A stretch of 64,000 nucleotides of DNA from Ochotona curzoniae (taxonomy: Eukaryota > Chordata > Mammalia > Lagomorpha > Ochotonidae): the NCBI RefSeq assembly GCF_017591425.1, contig NW_024465751.1, forward strand, positions 7,006,001 to 7,070,000, written 5' to 3'. Positions within the stretch are counted from its first letter, which is position 1. Every line of letters begins with the position of its first letter. A model generated the notes under the pieces. That model had not been told where the DNA came from, ran no database searches, and saw nothing but the letters and a program-made list of their open reading frames with translations. Both the position numbers and the translations under genes were made by a program. Positions 11,820 to 22,667 of this stretch are shown here, piece after piece.

Positions 11820-13004
11820 CATACACTCTTTTAAGTGTCTTTTGACACCTCCCCAGGCACTGTGAATGTCCCGAGGCTCAGGTGCCTGCCCACATTCTAT
11901 CAAGGAAGACAAACAACAGATTTGAATCTTGTGGCTAAGTGATAGTTAAGATGACAGAGAACAGGCACGCACCAGGCAAATGACAGCGCTCAATAGGGGC
12001 AGTGACCACAGTAGTGGAGGTGGGGAGGGCTCCTGGACAAGTCTCCTGGGACAGGTTAAACAGGTAGGGTGAGGTCTTATCAGAGGAAGATTTTAACATA
12101 ATTGAGCTCCCATCTTATCAGCCCTTTCACGGTAAAGCATGCTGTCTGGCTGGTGGAACAGGGTAGAGCGTGGAACCCTGGAAGAAATACACAACGCGTT
12201 GCTCAGTCATTCCTTCCTTACGACTTTTGGAAGACTCGTAGACATTTCGTCCAACTAGCCTACATCGTCACAAGTCGTCTTCATTTGACTGCACAAGTGT
12301 CCTCTTGAATACCACAATCCTTAGCGCTAAGCCAGCAGTCCCAATGTAGGGAAAGCTGAGACTAAGTCATTCAGCACTTTGAAAGGATAAGGGACACGGA
12401 GGGGGAGGCTGGGCCTGGGCTGGCAATGCCAGCATGGCCCCTTGCTATGCCACTATGATGGATGACCTTGCCTGGCACTGCAGATGTGCTGCATTGAATA
12501 TAAAGAGGGAATAACACATTACACGCAGTTGGGGTTATGAAGTTAGTGCAAAATATTTTAATTGCTCAGAACCAGTCTCGGCAGGAGGCTATGGGCTTGG
12601 TGGCTGTCATGATCCATTTAGCAACCTCTTAGTTTTGTGCAGTATTCTTGTCTCAGTACCCAGATCTCATAGGGAAATTACAGATTGGAACAAAATCCAG
12701 CCAAACAGTCATTTTATTTCCATTTTTAAGATATGTTAATATAGAGAGCAGATTTCTTGGGCTTCATATATTTGATTCCAAGCATGGAAGAATATTTTTC
12801 TCCCTCCATTCTCCTTTCATTTCTTTCCCTTTTTCTTTCTTTTTTTTTCTTTTAGCTTTAGGTGATACTTTTTATAATCACAGGCTCAATGCTCCGTGAA
12901 ACAAAAAGCTCTACAAGTACAAAGTAGGAAGACCTTTGTTCCACAGGAAGTACAAGGTTAGAAGTGATGATCAAATCAGGACACGTGTAGTTGTGTAGTA
13001 AGCT
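11820..13004. other. Unique sequence with a CT-rich tract
   Basis: Nothing recognised except a pyrimidine tract at about 12,801-12,856 rich in CTTTCTTT. Confidence 0.35.
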
Positions 13005-13312
13005 GATCTTCCACCTGCAGTGTCAGCACCTTGTATGGGCCCCCGTTCCTGTTGTAGATGTACCTCTTCCCATCCAGCCCATGCTTTATGGCCTGGGAAA
13101 GCAGCGGAAGATAGCCCAAGTGCTTGGGTTTCTGTACCCACATGGGTGACCTGAAGAAGCTCCTGGTTCCCAGCTTCAGATCAACTCAGTTCTGACCACC
13201 GCGGCCATCTGGGAACTGAACCAGCAACTGGAAAAGCTCTCTCTCCCTGTGTCTCTCTTTCTTTGTAAAATCTACCTGTCAAGTAAAAATAAATACATCT
13301 TTTCAAAAAAGG
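13005..13312 (+). mobile_element. CSINE, sense, old
   Basis: GGCCTGGGAAAGCAG, GGAAGATAGCCCAAGTGCTTGGG, CTCCTGGTTCCCAGCTTCAG and a CAAGTAAAAATAAATACATC tail mark the element. It carries the GCCCAAGTGCTTGGG variant typical of older lagomorph CSINE copies. The head is decayed. Confidence 0.8.
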
Positions 13313-13344
13313 GACAATCAAAATGCAAGATGTTAATTTCACTC

Positions 13345-13571
13345 ACGTACATTAATCTTTATTTATTTATTGAGGTTCCCTACATGTTGGTTACTACACG
13401 TCAGGGAAGCCATATTTGTCTTTTTGGATCTGGCTTATTTCACTAAGCATGATGATCTCCCATTGTATCAGTTTTGTGTAAAACAGGACCCCATTCCTTC
13501 TATGGCTCAGTAATATTCCACTGCATAGGTATATTGCGTTTTCTTGATCCAGTCAGCCAGATAATCGTAAC
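13345..13571 (-). mobile_element. Ancient L1 3'-end fragment, antisense
   Basis: The text GGCTTATTTCACTAAGCATGATGATCTCC followed by CTATGGCTCAGTAATATTCCACTGCAT is the familiar antisense of the mammalian L1 ORF2 end and 3' UTR. It is too decayed to code. Confidence 0.65.
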
Positions 13572-14469
13572 CAGAATTAAAGTATTCAGAGAGGAAGTAA
13601 CGTTTCGATCTGTAATGATTTAGTCTATCTGGATCTGGGCTTTTGAGAAAAAGTCATGACTGTAGGTGGATGCTCACACCTTCAGTACGGATGCCAAGCC
13701 GAGGGGGAGAGCTCTGCTCACTGCTTTTGCCGTAATGGTTGATGCGCCTTGCCCTCCCTGGTGGGTGCCTCTCTCTGCTTGCCCCGGCCCTGCACGTGAT
13801 GTAGTCGTGCTATCTGCTCATGTGTTGAATGAAATATGCAGGAAATGTAACATGCACTCCATGGAAAAAAGGCTCCACTGCCAGAGTAAATCTAACGGTA
13901 CCCCTCAGTCAGCTTATCCCACCTCAAGCTTGGTGTGTATTCTAAACTTGTCTTTGTGAACTTTCAGATGACTTACCTGATATATCTTTCCACATTTTTA
14001 AACTAAAATCACGTCCCAGTACTTGTAGTTATCTGCTGTCCTTTTACTTCTCGACAATAAATCAGGAATTTTATATTAGTATATAAATTGTCTGGAATGT
14101 TCTTTATAGGACAGCTTTGTCTAGCTTATCATACAGAATGCACTTTTGCTTCTCGTTTCTCCATTCTGTCATTGATGCCTATTTAAAACTATCTTCCAGT
14201 TTCTCTAATTGCGAACTAGACACCACAAACATTATATTACACCTGACCTCGTAACACTTGTAAGCTTTTATGAAATATATGATAATTGAAGTGAAATTTC
14301 TGAATAAGGATTTTATGCCATTCTATTGCAACAGCCACACAACCTTGTGTAAACAATTATGCAATTTGCAGCAACGTGAATAACATTCTCAAGTGTTTGA
14401 AAATATTTGCCATTTAGTTACAGTTATAAAGTAGCATACTGTTATGTACATTTATCTGATTTACTCTTG
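13572..14469. other. AT-rich sequence, possibly decayed L1
   Basis: The part at 14,250-14,460 weakly resembles antisense L1 3' sequence (GAAATTTCTGAATAAGGATTTTATGCC). No gene seen. Confidence 0.3.
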
Positions 14470-14784
14470 CTTTTTTTAAAAAAAAATTTATTGGAAAGTC
14501 AGATATACAGAGACGAGGAGAGACAGAGAGGAAGATCTTCCATCTGATGATTCACTCCCCAAGTGACCACAGTGACGGGAGCTCAGCCAATCCGAAGACC
14601 AGGAGTCGGGTCTCCCACACAGGTGCAGGATCCTAAAGCATTGGGCTGTGCTTGACTGCTTTCTCAGGCCACAAGCAGGTGCTGGATGGGAATGGGGACT
14701 TCGGGGACACAAACAGCGCCCATATGGGATCCTGGTGCATGCAAGGTGAGGACTTTAGCCACTCTAGGCTACTGTGCTGGGCCC
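14470..14784 (-). mobile_element. CSINE, antisense, fairly young
   Basis: It is full length from the A/T tail through AGAGACAGAGAGGAAGATCTTCCATCTGATGATTCACTCCCC to GCCCATATGGGATCCTGGTGCATGCAAGGTGAGGAC and GTGCTGGGCCC. The GGACTTCGGGGACACAAACAG stretch over the B-box is rearranged. Confidence 0.9.
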
Positions 14785-16493
14785 TAGTTTTTCTTTTGTA
14801 TCACCTGGGCTGCTCTCATTCATTTTGCCACCAGTTTGCTTGTATTGCAATCTTTCATCCTGCCCAATGCCCTTGGATGTCGGATCAGTCCAATGACTTT
14901 GGAGTGAGCCAGGTCCTGCTTTATCCCGTTGTGGAATTCCAATAGCACAGAATGAAACCTGAGCTCTTTTCTTACCCCTTGGTCCCTGCTCTCTGGCCCC
15001 AATTTATATCCTGGACTTCACTTCCTAGCCCCACTCTCACCGCAACCACCTCTTGACCTTCACACATCTGTGTTTTCTTTCCTAAACACCTCTCAGACTT
15101 CCGGGCTCCTCTGCATAGGAAGTACAGCTGACATTACGGCTCAGTACCCACGTCCATGTGTCCGTGTGCTCGGAAGTGGGTGAATTCCCACATGTGTGCA
15201 AGTGTAGGTGTGTAGCAGACCACTTCAAAACATCTGTGGGGGATGAGGACCATGGAGAAATTGTGTGTGGATTTTGAAACTTTTGCACCAAATTAAACAT
15301 CTTTGAACTCTATTTTTCATGAGCCTTTTTGAAGTACTCACATATGTTATGCATGTATCTGAAGCTAAAATTCCTCCAAGGAATTTCTGATTCTGCTATG
15401 TTGGGACTCTAATTTCATCTTTTCTCAATGACACCAGGCTGTTTCATCTAGCGGAGGAAAGGAGGTTATTGGTACCCATGAGCTGATCTTGCAAGTTACT
15501 ATTGTGAGACCCAAGGCTGACAAAACAAGACATGCTCAGGCTTCCTTTCCTGGATGGCAGGGGCCTGGGCCCTGCTGTACACATTTGTTGCTGTTTGTTC
15601 ATTTCAACATCAAAATTACCCTTTCTCACTGTTCTGCTTGACCTTGTTATGTTGTCATATGAGTCTGTTTATTTCATTTTTGATGACTTGCGAAAATTCT
15701 AACTACCTACTTGCATGCTTCTTATCCATTTATTACATGATCTTTTTCTGCCAGAATTAGGCCAAAAATCTTGCTTGCGTGGAACATCGCTGTGTACCCG
15801 GCATGTAAGACAGTGCTTGGAAAACAATAAGCGCTCAGTAACTAATCGTGCATGAATCAAGAGATGTCATTTTTCATGCTTTGAGATTTTATTTTCCCTC
15901 TTTCCCACAGCCCAGTACATTCCATATTCCCTGTTGCCTTTGATCATAGAAAACTTTCTCTATACATTTTTTTTTAATCATGAGCTCCCTGGTTCTAGCT
16001 TCTTAAATAAGATATCATACGGTGACAATGCATATTCTAGCTCCAGACACTGGGTGTGTGCAGTGTTTAAAAGGAGGGACAACAGTGCAGTTTGCTTGGA
16101 ACACATTAGCCAGTTCTTTATCCCAGAATGACCCTAGCATGCAGAACACAATAAAGGAAATGTGCAAATTGTTTGTTTCAAGAGGAAATCATAACTGATA
16201 ATAGAATAGAGTATTGCATTTCACCTAGACATTTTTCTTTGCATCTCAAATTTACAGCAATGCTATGACAAAAGCTAAAGTCTCAAGGTCGTGGAAATAC
16301 TACCAGCTGTTCATGGAGGTCTCTCCGGGTGCCAGGTGCTATCATTTCATTCTTGTTTTCTTCCTAGTGGTCTGGCAAGGCAGCCATCATCACTACTTTA
16401 AGGGTGTCGTTCCAGGAGGCGAGGCAAGCAGAGTGACACAACCAAGGGGTGCGGTTTTGGTCCCAGGTGTTTTAACTTTCAGGTAGAAAGATG
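14785..16493. other. Intergenic sequence, with a MIR-like piece
   Basis: A MIR-like core lies at about 15,785-15,850 (GACAGTGCTTGGAAAACAATAAGCGCTCAGTAA). The rest is unassigned and no gene is seen. Confidence 0.35.
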
Positions 16494-16695
16494 ATGTGGC
16501 AGGTGAAACAAACTATTCCCCTAAAGATCCCTCAACTGTAATTTCCTGAAGTTGTGAATGGGTTATGCCTCACGGTAGAAGGGCCTTTGCAGTTGTGACT
16601 GAGTTAAGAATCTTGAGCTGGGGGGATTATCCCAGCTTAATCCACGTGGGCCCAGGGTAATCTCAAATGTCCTTACGAGAGGGAGGCTGGAGGGT
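16494..16695 (+). mobile_element. MaLR/MLT-like ancient repeat, left part
   Basis: CCTTTGCAGTTGTGACTGAGTTAAGAATCTTGAGCTGGGGGGATTATCCC and the following GGGCCCAGGGTAATCTCAAATGTCCTTACGAGAGGGAGG match a common old mammalian repeat that I place tentatively in the ERVL-MaLR group. It is split from its right part (16880-17155). There is no coding capacity. Confidence 0.55.
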
Positions 16696-16879
16696 GAGAG
16701 TTCTGGCAGCTTTCACCCTGCATGTTTTTCAGAATTAATCCAAACTGTAGCATGGATCACTGCTTCCTCTCGTGGAATGGATTATACATTTTGCTCATAT
16801 TCTCATCCACTGATGAAAACTTAGGGTGTTTTTCCTTTTGGCTGTTATGAATATTACTCTAATAAATGATGGATGCCAC
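16696..16879 (-). mobile_element. L1 3'-end fragment inside the MaLR-like repeat
   Basis: Text such as CTCATCCACTGATGAAAACTTAGGG, TTTTGGCTGTTATGAATATTACTCTAATAAATGATGGATGCC is antisense L1 3' sequence. It interrupts the older repeat, giving a relative age order. Confidence 0.5.
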
Positions 16880-17155
16880 ACTGAGATTTGAAGCTGCTGA
16901 GCCGTTGGCTTTGAAGAAGGAGGGAGGAATCGTGAGCTAAGAAATGTGATTAGCTGGTGGAAACTAGGAAAAAGAAACAAGTGGATTCTCTCCTTGAGCA
17001 TGCAGAAGGAATGTGGTTCATGCACTCGGACTTTCACTAGGGAAACCAGCCAGACCCCTGATCTCCCCAGAAATCTAAGGTTAAACATTCGTGCTGTGTA
17101 AGGCCACTGGTTTGTAGACATTTGTTACTACAACCCTAGGGACCAAATACAGTTT
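16880..17155 (+). mobile_element. MaLR/MLT-like ancient repeat, right part
   Basis: It continues the element at 16494, with CATGCAGAAGGAATGTGG, ATCTCCCCAGAAATCTAAGG and GTAAGGCCACTGGTTTGTAGACATTTGTTACTACAACCCTAGG, a known terminal layout of this repeat type. Confidence 0.5.
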
Positions 17156-17554
17156 TAAGATATTTGCTCCTGAAGTGAGTGGTTACTTGGTTCAGACACC
17201 TAGTGAGCGCATTGTATGCCCTCGCTGCATCACAGTATCCGCAGACTACAAAATGCCTGCAAATGTCTGCCTATTTCTCCAACTACAGATTGTTAAACTT
17301 TATTTATACTCAAGAAACTTGGAGCACAGGGAAGCTAACTGCAATTCATCTCTACTGTACTGCTGCTTGGTAGACATAGGAAGGCTCACCGCAGACAGCA
17401 CCAGTTACACAAACACACATCAGATCCTCCCTGCTTACTTGGGCCAGGCGTTTGCTACAGAAGCAGGAAGTAATGTCCATGCTTTGTTGTCTTGGCTCTT
17501 TCCTGAGGGGGGTCAGGGTGGAAATCCCATATGTAGAAGCTCTGTCCTTCCAGT
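17156..17554. other. Unassigned sequence
   Basis: A 129-codon open frame on the plus strand spans 17175-17564. It shows no recognisable domain, a plain composition and no exon signals, so I do not call it a gene. Confidence 0.35.
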
Positions 17555-17940
17555 TACAATTTAAAAATGGGAGCAAAATCCACAAAACAAAATTTGCCAT
17601 TTTAACCCTTTTTACTTGTTTAGTTCAGAAACACTGAGTATTTTCACAGTGCCGTGGCCCATTTTTTAATCCTAGAATTATTTCTCATCTCCAAATAAAC
17701 TCTCACAGTCATTCAGCAGTCACTCTGACCTCCTTCCCTGGACTTCTAATCACCGAGAATCTTTTCTCTCTCTGCAGAGCTGACTGATCTGCACATTTGG
17801 TTGAAGTGGACTCAGATTGGGCATGGAGTTTTGCTTCTGAATGCTCTCAACTGCGAATAATTTCCAGTGTTTATCCATGTTACACCATCTTTGTCATGCT
17901 TCATTTCTTTCTTTCTTTGACTTCTAAATAATCCATTATG
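17555..17940 (-). mobile_element. Ancient L1 3' UTR, antisense, left of nested SINE
   Basis: AAAATTTGCCATTTTAACCC, TTCAGAAACACTGAGTATTTTCACAGTGCCGTGGCCC and later ATCCATGTTACACCATCTTTGTCATGC are the antisense 3' region of an old L1. It ends in the target AATAATCCATTATG, where a SINE was inserted. Confidence 0.65.
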
Positions 17941-18257
17941 GCCCTGGCATGATGGCTCAATGCGTAAATCCTTACCTTGCAAGCACCAGGAACCCATATA
18001 GGCACCAGTTCATATCCTGGCTGCTCCACGTCCAATGCAGCTGTCTTCTTATGGCCTGGGAAAGCAGTAGAAGATGGCCCAAAGCCTTTGGACGCTGCAA
18101 CCACATGTGAGACCTGGAACAAACTCCTGGCTTTGGATTGGCTCAACTTTGTTGTGGCCATTTGTGGAGGCTACCAGTGGATGGAAGATTTTTCTCTCTG
18201 TTTCTCCTTCTCTCTGTAAATCTGATCTGCCTTTCCATTAAAAATATAAATCTTAAA
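17941..18257 (+). mobile_element. CSINE, sense, inserted in old L1
   Basis: The head GCCCTGGCATGATGGCTCAATGCG, the middle GGCCTGGGAAAGCAGTAGAAGATGGCCC and the tail CTTTCCATTAAAAATATAAATC are present. The target duplication AAATAATCCATT flanks it (17926-17937 and 18258-18269), so the site and its orientation are firm. Confidence 0.9.
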
Positions 18258-18472
18258 AAATAATCCATTGTATGCATGTATCATAGTTTGTTCATTCTTT
18301 TACTCATTGATAGATATTTGAGCTATCTCTACATTTTGACTATTGAGCACAGTGAAGCAATGGACATTAGCATGCAAGTGTCTGCTGGAGTCCAATTTCA
18401 CTTCCTTTGGGAACATACCTAAAAGTAAACTTGCTGAGCCATAATGACAATTCCATGTTTAACTTTCTCCTT
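18258..18472 (-). mobile_element. Ancient L1 3' UTR, antisense, right of nested SINE
   Basis: It continues the L1 after the SINE: CTCATTGATAGATATTTGAGC, GCAATGGACATTAGCATGCAAGTGTCTGC, GGGAACATACCTAAAAGTAAACTTGCTGAGCCATAATG. Confidence 0.65.
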
Positions 18473-18789
18473 AAGTGTATTTATTTATGTACTTGAAAGG
18501 CAGAGAGTGAAATAGCGAGAGCTTGGTCTTCCATCCCCTGGTTCACTCCTCAGATGCCCATGACAGCCAGGACTGGGCCAGTGCAAACTGAGGATGCAAG
18601 AGCTGTCTCTGGGTCTTTCACATGGGTGGCAGGAGCCCCTGCACCTGCCTCCATGCAGCCTTGTCTCACATGCACATTAGGACAAAGCTGACCGAAAACA
18701 TGGAGTAGTCAGGACTTATCCTGGCACTCCAATATGGTATGTAGGTATCCTGAGTGGCAGCTTAACCCACTGCACCACAATGAGGGCCC
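18473..18789 (-). mobile_element. CSINE, antisense, diverged
   Basis: The tail-side GTATTTATTTATGTACTTGAAAGGCAGAG and TGGTCTTCCATCCCCTGGTTCACTCC are clear. The head side ends GGCAGCTTAACCCACTGCACCACAATGAGGGCCCC, an older CSINE head in reverse. Confidence 0.8.
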
Positions 18790-18859
18790 CTAGCTGTACC
18801 ATTATGCTTCAAATTTTGATTAAATTTTTTTTATGTAATACTGTTTTGTATTTTTCTTT

Positions 18860-19153
18860 TTTAAAATATTTATTTATTTTTATTGGAAATGCAGATTTGC
18901 AGAGAGAAGTAGAGACAGAAAGATCTTTCATCTGCTGGTTAGTTCCCCAAATGGCTGCAATGGTCACAGCTGAGCTGACCTGAAGCCAAGAATCAGAAAC
19001 TTCTGGGTCTCCCATGCAGGTACAGGGTCCTCTACTGTTCTCCCAGCCCAATAGCAGGGAGTTGGATGGGAAATGGAAGCTACGACATGAACCGGTGCTC
19101 ATGTGGGATTCTGGCACTTGCAAGGTGAGGATTTAGCCATTGTCCCTCACATG
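18860..19153 (-). mobile_element. CSINE, antisense
   Basis: It runs from TTTATTTTTATTGGAAATGCAG through AGATCTTTCATCTGCTGGTTAGTTCCCC to the reversed head near GCACTTGCAAGGTGAGGATTTAGCC. Small deletions shorten the middle. Confidence 0.87.
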
Positions 19154-19227
19154 GTGCCAGATGTTAATATTTTCTAAGCAGTCATGAATTGTTATTAAGT
19201 TCAACGAAAAGCAGAATTTTGTCAGGT

Positions 19228-19287
19228 TTTTTTTTTTTTTAAGATTATTTTTGTTTGAAAGGCAGATTTACAGAGAAGGCTGAGCGT

Positions 19288-19336
<49 letters not shown>

Positions 19337-19606
19337 TTGAGAGAGAGACTTCCCTCTGTTCGCTCACTTTCCAAATGGCTGAAATAGCCAGAGGTTGGCC
19401 AGTCTGAATCCGGGAGCCAGGAACTTCTTCCGGGTCTCCCACATAGGTTCAAGGGTCCTAGAGTCAGCATCATTCTCTGATGATTTTCCAGGTCGCAAGC
19501 AGGGAGCAGAATTGGAAATGGAGCAGCTGACACTTGAGCTGGTGCCCGCATGCAATGCCAATGCAGCAGGGAGAGCATCAGCCTCCTAGGCCACCCTACC
19601 AGCCCT
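19228..19606 (-). mobile_element. CSINE, antisense, with internal (CA)n expansion
   Basis: The poly-T/AAGATTATTTTTGTTTGAAAGGCAG tail, GAGGTTGGCCAGTCTGAATCCGGGAGCCAGG and the end CCTCCTAGGCCACCCTACCAGCCC define the copy. A (CA)23 run sits in the tail-proximal AGAGAG part. It has an older head type. Confidence 0.87.
19289..19334. repeat. (CA)23 microsatellite
   Basis: A perfect CA repeat of 46 bases lies within the SINE. It is probably length-polymorphic. Confidence 0.97.
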
Positions 19607-20600
19607 AGAATTTTGTCAGTTTTGTATTTGAGTATTTGTGAAAATTTATAAAAAGTGGTATTGAGCTATTAGTGGTGATTTTAAAAAGTCCAGAAAAGTG
19701 TATAGCTTTGTTGTAAGCAGCTTTCATAGGTAAACTTATTTAGTTAGTCAGAGGACTCTACAAAGCAGGTGGAGATATTTATTATTAATCTCTTCATCCT
19801 ACAATTACCAGACTGTAATCATCAATAGGTCATATAATTTTCTAGGCACAATTTCACCTAATATTTCATCTGTTTTCTAAGATAATTGCTCTCAAAATCT
19901 GGATCCAGCACAGGAATATATATATATAATTTTATATTGTTTTTCTTTTGCTCTTATTGTTTGATTTTGTAACAACAATGTCATCATCACCTGAGAATTT
20001 GTTAGAATTGTAACATGCATCAGCAGTTCGAGGGATGCCTCCCAGAGGTTGGCTTTTTCACATCTTCAGTGAGATCCAGATGTGTTCAGATTCGGAGTGC
20101 ACCGCCAAAACAGACTCTGATACAAAGAATGAAGCACAGGAAAGCCAGGCATATTTGAGTTTCAGATGTCAAATAATGTATTTCTCAGAAACACTATGTC
20201 AGAATTTTCTTCATCGCGGTAGCTGGGGGCTTGGTTTGACTTGAGTTGCTTGAAGGGAACTGCCCAGTGACGATGCTGTCCTTGGCAGGTGTGGGCTGAG
20301 ATCTGTCTCTGGCCTGCCTCCCTGCAGCCTGCTTCTGTCCCAAGCACAAGGCCTGTTCTGATAGAATAGACAGTGTCAACCGCAAATATTGCTCTATTGG
20401 AAATTTCAAATTCGGATGGACTCATGAGAATCTGGATGTGTTTTAAGATTGTGACAGGAAACATTTTGTGGGGAAAGCATATATGTGTTGAGATTCTCTT
20501 GGCTGCCTGGAGTTGTGTTTGTGCTTTACACAAATGCTGCAACAGGAGAAGTGAAAGAGAGAGGTTTCATGGTTCAGCCGAGTGAGTGGATTGGTTCTCC
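19607..20600. other. Intergenic sequence with a possible MER5-like piece
   Basis: The part at 19,970-20,050 (TGTCATCATCACCTGAGAATTTGTTAGAATTG) resembles hAT-type MER5 repeats. A TATATATATA run lies near 19,918-19,926. No gene seen. Confidence 0.35.
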
Positions 20601-20960
20601 AGGACTAGGATGATAGAGGAGCACAGCCTGGGTGGCTTACACAGCACACATGCTTTTCTCATGGCTCTAGAATGGAGAAGTCTGAGGTCAAGGTGGCACG
20701 AATGCTTTCTTTGAAGGTTTCTTGCTTTGGCTTTTAGGTGACCGTCTGTTCCTTATCCCTGCACGTGGCTTTCCCTCGGCATGCTTGTGCCAGCAGAGTT
20801 CTTCTTTTTACAAGGACACAAGTCAAAATATGTTAATGCCTATCTACTCTAATGACCTCCAGTTACTCCTAATGACTCAATTACTCCTTTTAGAGGCTCC
20901 ATCTCCAAATATGGTCACCTTCTGAGATGTTGGAGTTAGAATTTCAATGATGGAATTTTG
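20601..20960 (-). mobile_element. MaLR/MLT-like repeat, antisense
   Basis: CCTGGGTGGCTTACACAGCAC, ATGGCTCTAGAATGGAGAAGTCTGAGGTCAAGG, AATGACCTCCAGTTACTCC and CTCCATCTCCAAATATGGTCACC follow the order of a common MLT1-like LTR in reverse. It is ancient and non-coding. Confidence 0.6.
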
Positions 20961-21224
20961 AAGAGCACAGCTGAGCCCATATATGTATAACTTGGCATGG
21001 AGAAGCTGATCCTGGGTTGCAGAGCCTCCAGCTCAAACCTTGTTCCTTTAGAGGAAGGTCTTTATGTGTTAATACATCTGCAGAGTAGGAATGCCTGATA
21101 GCACGTCTTATCCAGACCACCTGCTTATTTAAAAACTACTTCTTGAGCACTTAATTTTTGTCAGACATTATTTTAAGTTCTGGGGTCATAGCTGTGCAAA
21201 GGCTGGGTAAAAGATGCCATTTTC

Positions 21225-21584
21225 TTTTCTTTTCTTTCTTTTTTTTTTTTTTAAAGATTTATTCATTTTTTAAAATTACAAAGTCAGATATACAGAGAAG
21301 AGGAGAGACAGAGAGGAAGATCTTCCATCCGATGACTCACTCCCCAAGTGAACGCAACGGCTGGAGCTGCACTGATCCAAAGCCAGGAGCCCAGATCATC
21401 CTCTTCCAGGTCTCCCATGTGGGTGCAGGGTTCCAAGGCTTTGGGCTGTCTTCAACTGCTTTCCCAGGGCACAAGCAGGGAGATGCATGGGAAGTGGAGA
21501 CGCCGGGATTAGAACCAGCGCCGACATGGGATCCCGTCGTGTTCAAGGTGAGGACTTTGGCTGCTAGGCCACAACGCCAGGCCC
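21225..21584 (-). mobile_element. CSINE, antisense, full length with target duplication
   Basis: Flanking duplications AAAGATGCCATTTTC (21210-21224) and AAAGATGCTATTTTC (21585-21599) bracket it. The reversed B-box GGGATTAGAACCAGCGCC and the head GCCACAACGCCAGGCCC are intact, so it is a fairly young copy. Confidence 0.95.
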
Positions 21585-21599
21585 AAAGATGCTATTTTC

Positions 21600-21904
21600 A
21601 TATTAATTATCTATTCTACCTAGGAGATAGAAAATGAATCCACAAGAAAACATTGGACAGGTTTATGCAGTGAATTAGAATAGAGCACTGGATGATTATT
21701 CAGGAGGGATAAGCTTCTTCATAGTAATGAAATTTAAGCTAAGAATTTAAATCATTTAAAAGACAACCACATGAGGCTCTGTGAGAAAGGAGTCCCCGAG
21801 AGAGGCAATACACGAATCCAGCAATGATGTATTCAGGGTGCAAGAGATAATGGCACAAGGCCAGATGGCCATGGGTTAAGGTGCTTCTAATGGAAGGTTG
21901 TTAG
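21600..21904. other. Unassigned sequence
   Basis: Nothing recognised. Confidence 0.35.
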
Positions 21905-22227
21905 CATGATGGGGCAAGTTAAGCATCCCCCTGCAGTGTTGGCATTCCTTATGGGTGCCAATTCAAGTCCAGGTTGCTTTGCCTTTGATCCAGCTTCCTG
22001 CTAATGTTGCTGGGAAAGCAGCAGAGGATGGCCCAAGTCCTTGAGCCCCTGTGCTCACTTAGGAGACCCAGAAAAAGCTCCTGGTTCCTGGCTTCAGAAA
22101 AGCCCAACACCAGCCATTATAGCCATCTGGGGATTGAACCAGTGAATGGAAGTCAATTTCTCTCTCTCTTGTTATATATAAATCTGCCTTTCAAATAGAA
22201 ATAATTTCTTTTTTTTTTTTTTTTAAA
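21905..22227 (+). mobile_element. CSINE, sense, old
   Basis: GCTGGGAAAGCAGCAGAGGATGGCCCAAGTCC, CTCCTGGTTCCTGGCTTCAG and the CTGCCTTTCAAATAGAAATAATTTC tail are clear. The head is decayed. Confidence 0.82.
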
Positions 22228-22424
22228 GATGCTCCTATGGCCTTTGCCAATGTGCCTTTCAGTAAAGCTACTCACCTGAACGTGAAGGCTTCTGTTGTTT
22301 GACAGAGAGCAGACGGATGTTGAGTGAATTCTCCTTTGTGGCTTTTAAATCAGCATTAGCAGACCTGTCAGTAACAGTATCTTGCATGTGGCAAGTTGTT
22401 TTATGGGGTCAAGAAATCAATTCA

Positions 22425-22667
22425 GTGGCGATCGTGTTGGTTCAACTGGCTAAGATCATGTTCCATACACTCCAATTTCCATGCAATATCCTGCTTATCA
22501 CCTGGGAAAGCAACCCTTGGAACCGTGCGTCCAGGAGCTCTTGGCTCCTGGCTTCAGATAGCTCAGTTCCAGCTGTTGTGAACCAGCAGATGGAAGATCT
22601 TTCCCTCTGTTTCTCCTGTCTGTAAATCTGTCTTTCCAATAAAAAGTAAATCAATCTTAAAAAAGGA
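22425..22667 (+). mobile_element. CSINE, sense, internally deleted
   Basis: The decayed head leads through CCTGGGAAAGCAACCC to AGCTCTTGGCTCCTGGCTTCAG and then the normal tail GAAGATCTTTCCCTCTG, CTTTCCAATAAAAAG. About 60-80 bases of the middle are missing. Confidence 0.8.

Noticed and set aside
17175..17564. A 129-codon open frame as a novel gene
   Set aside because: No domain, no splice or promoter context, and a length expected by chance in 64 kb.
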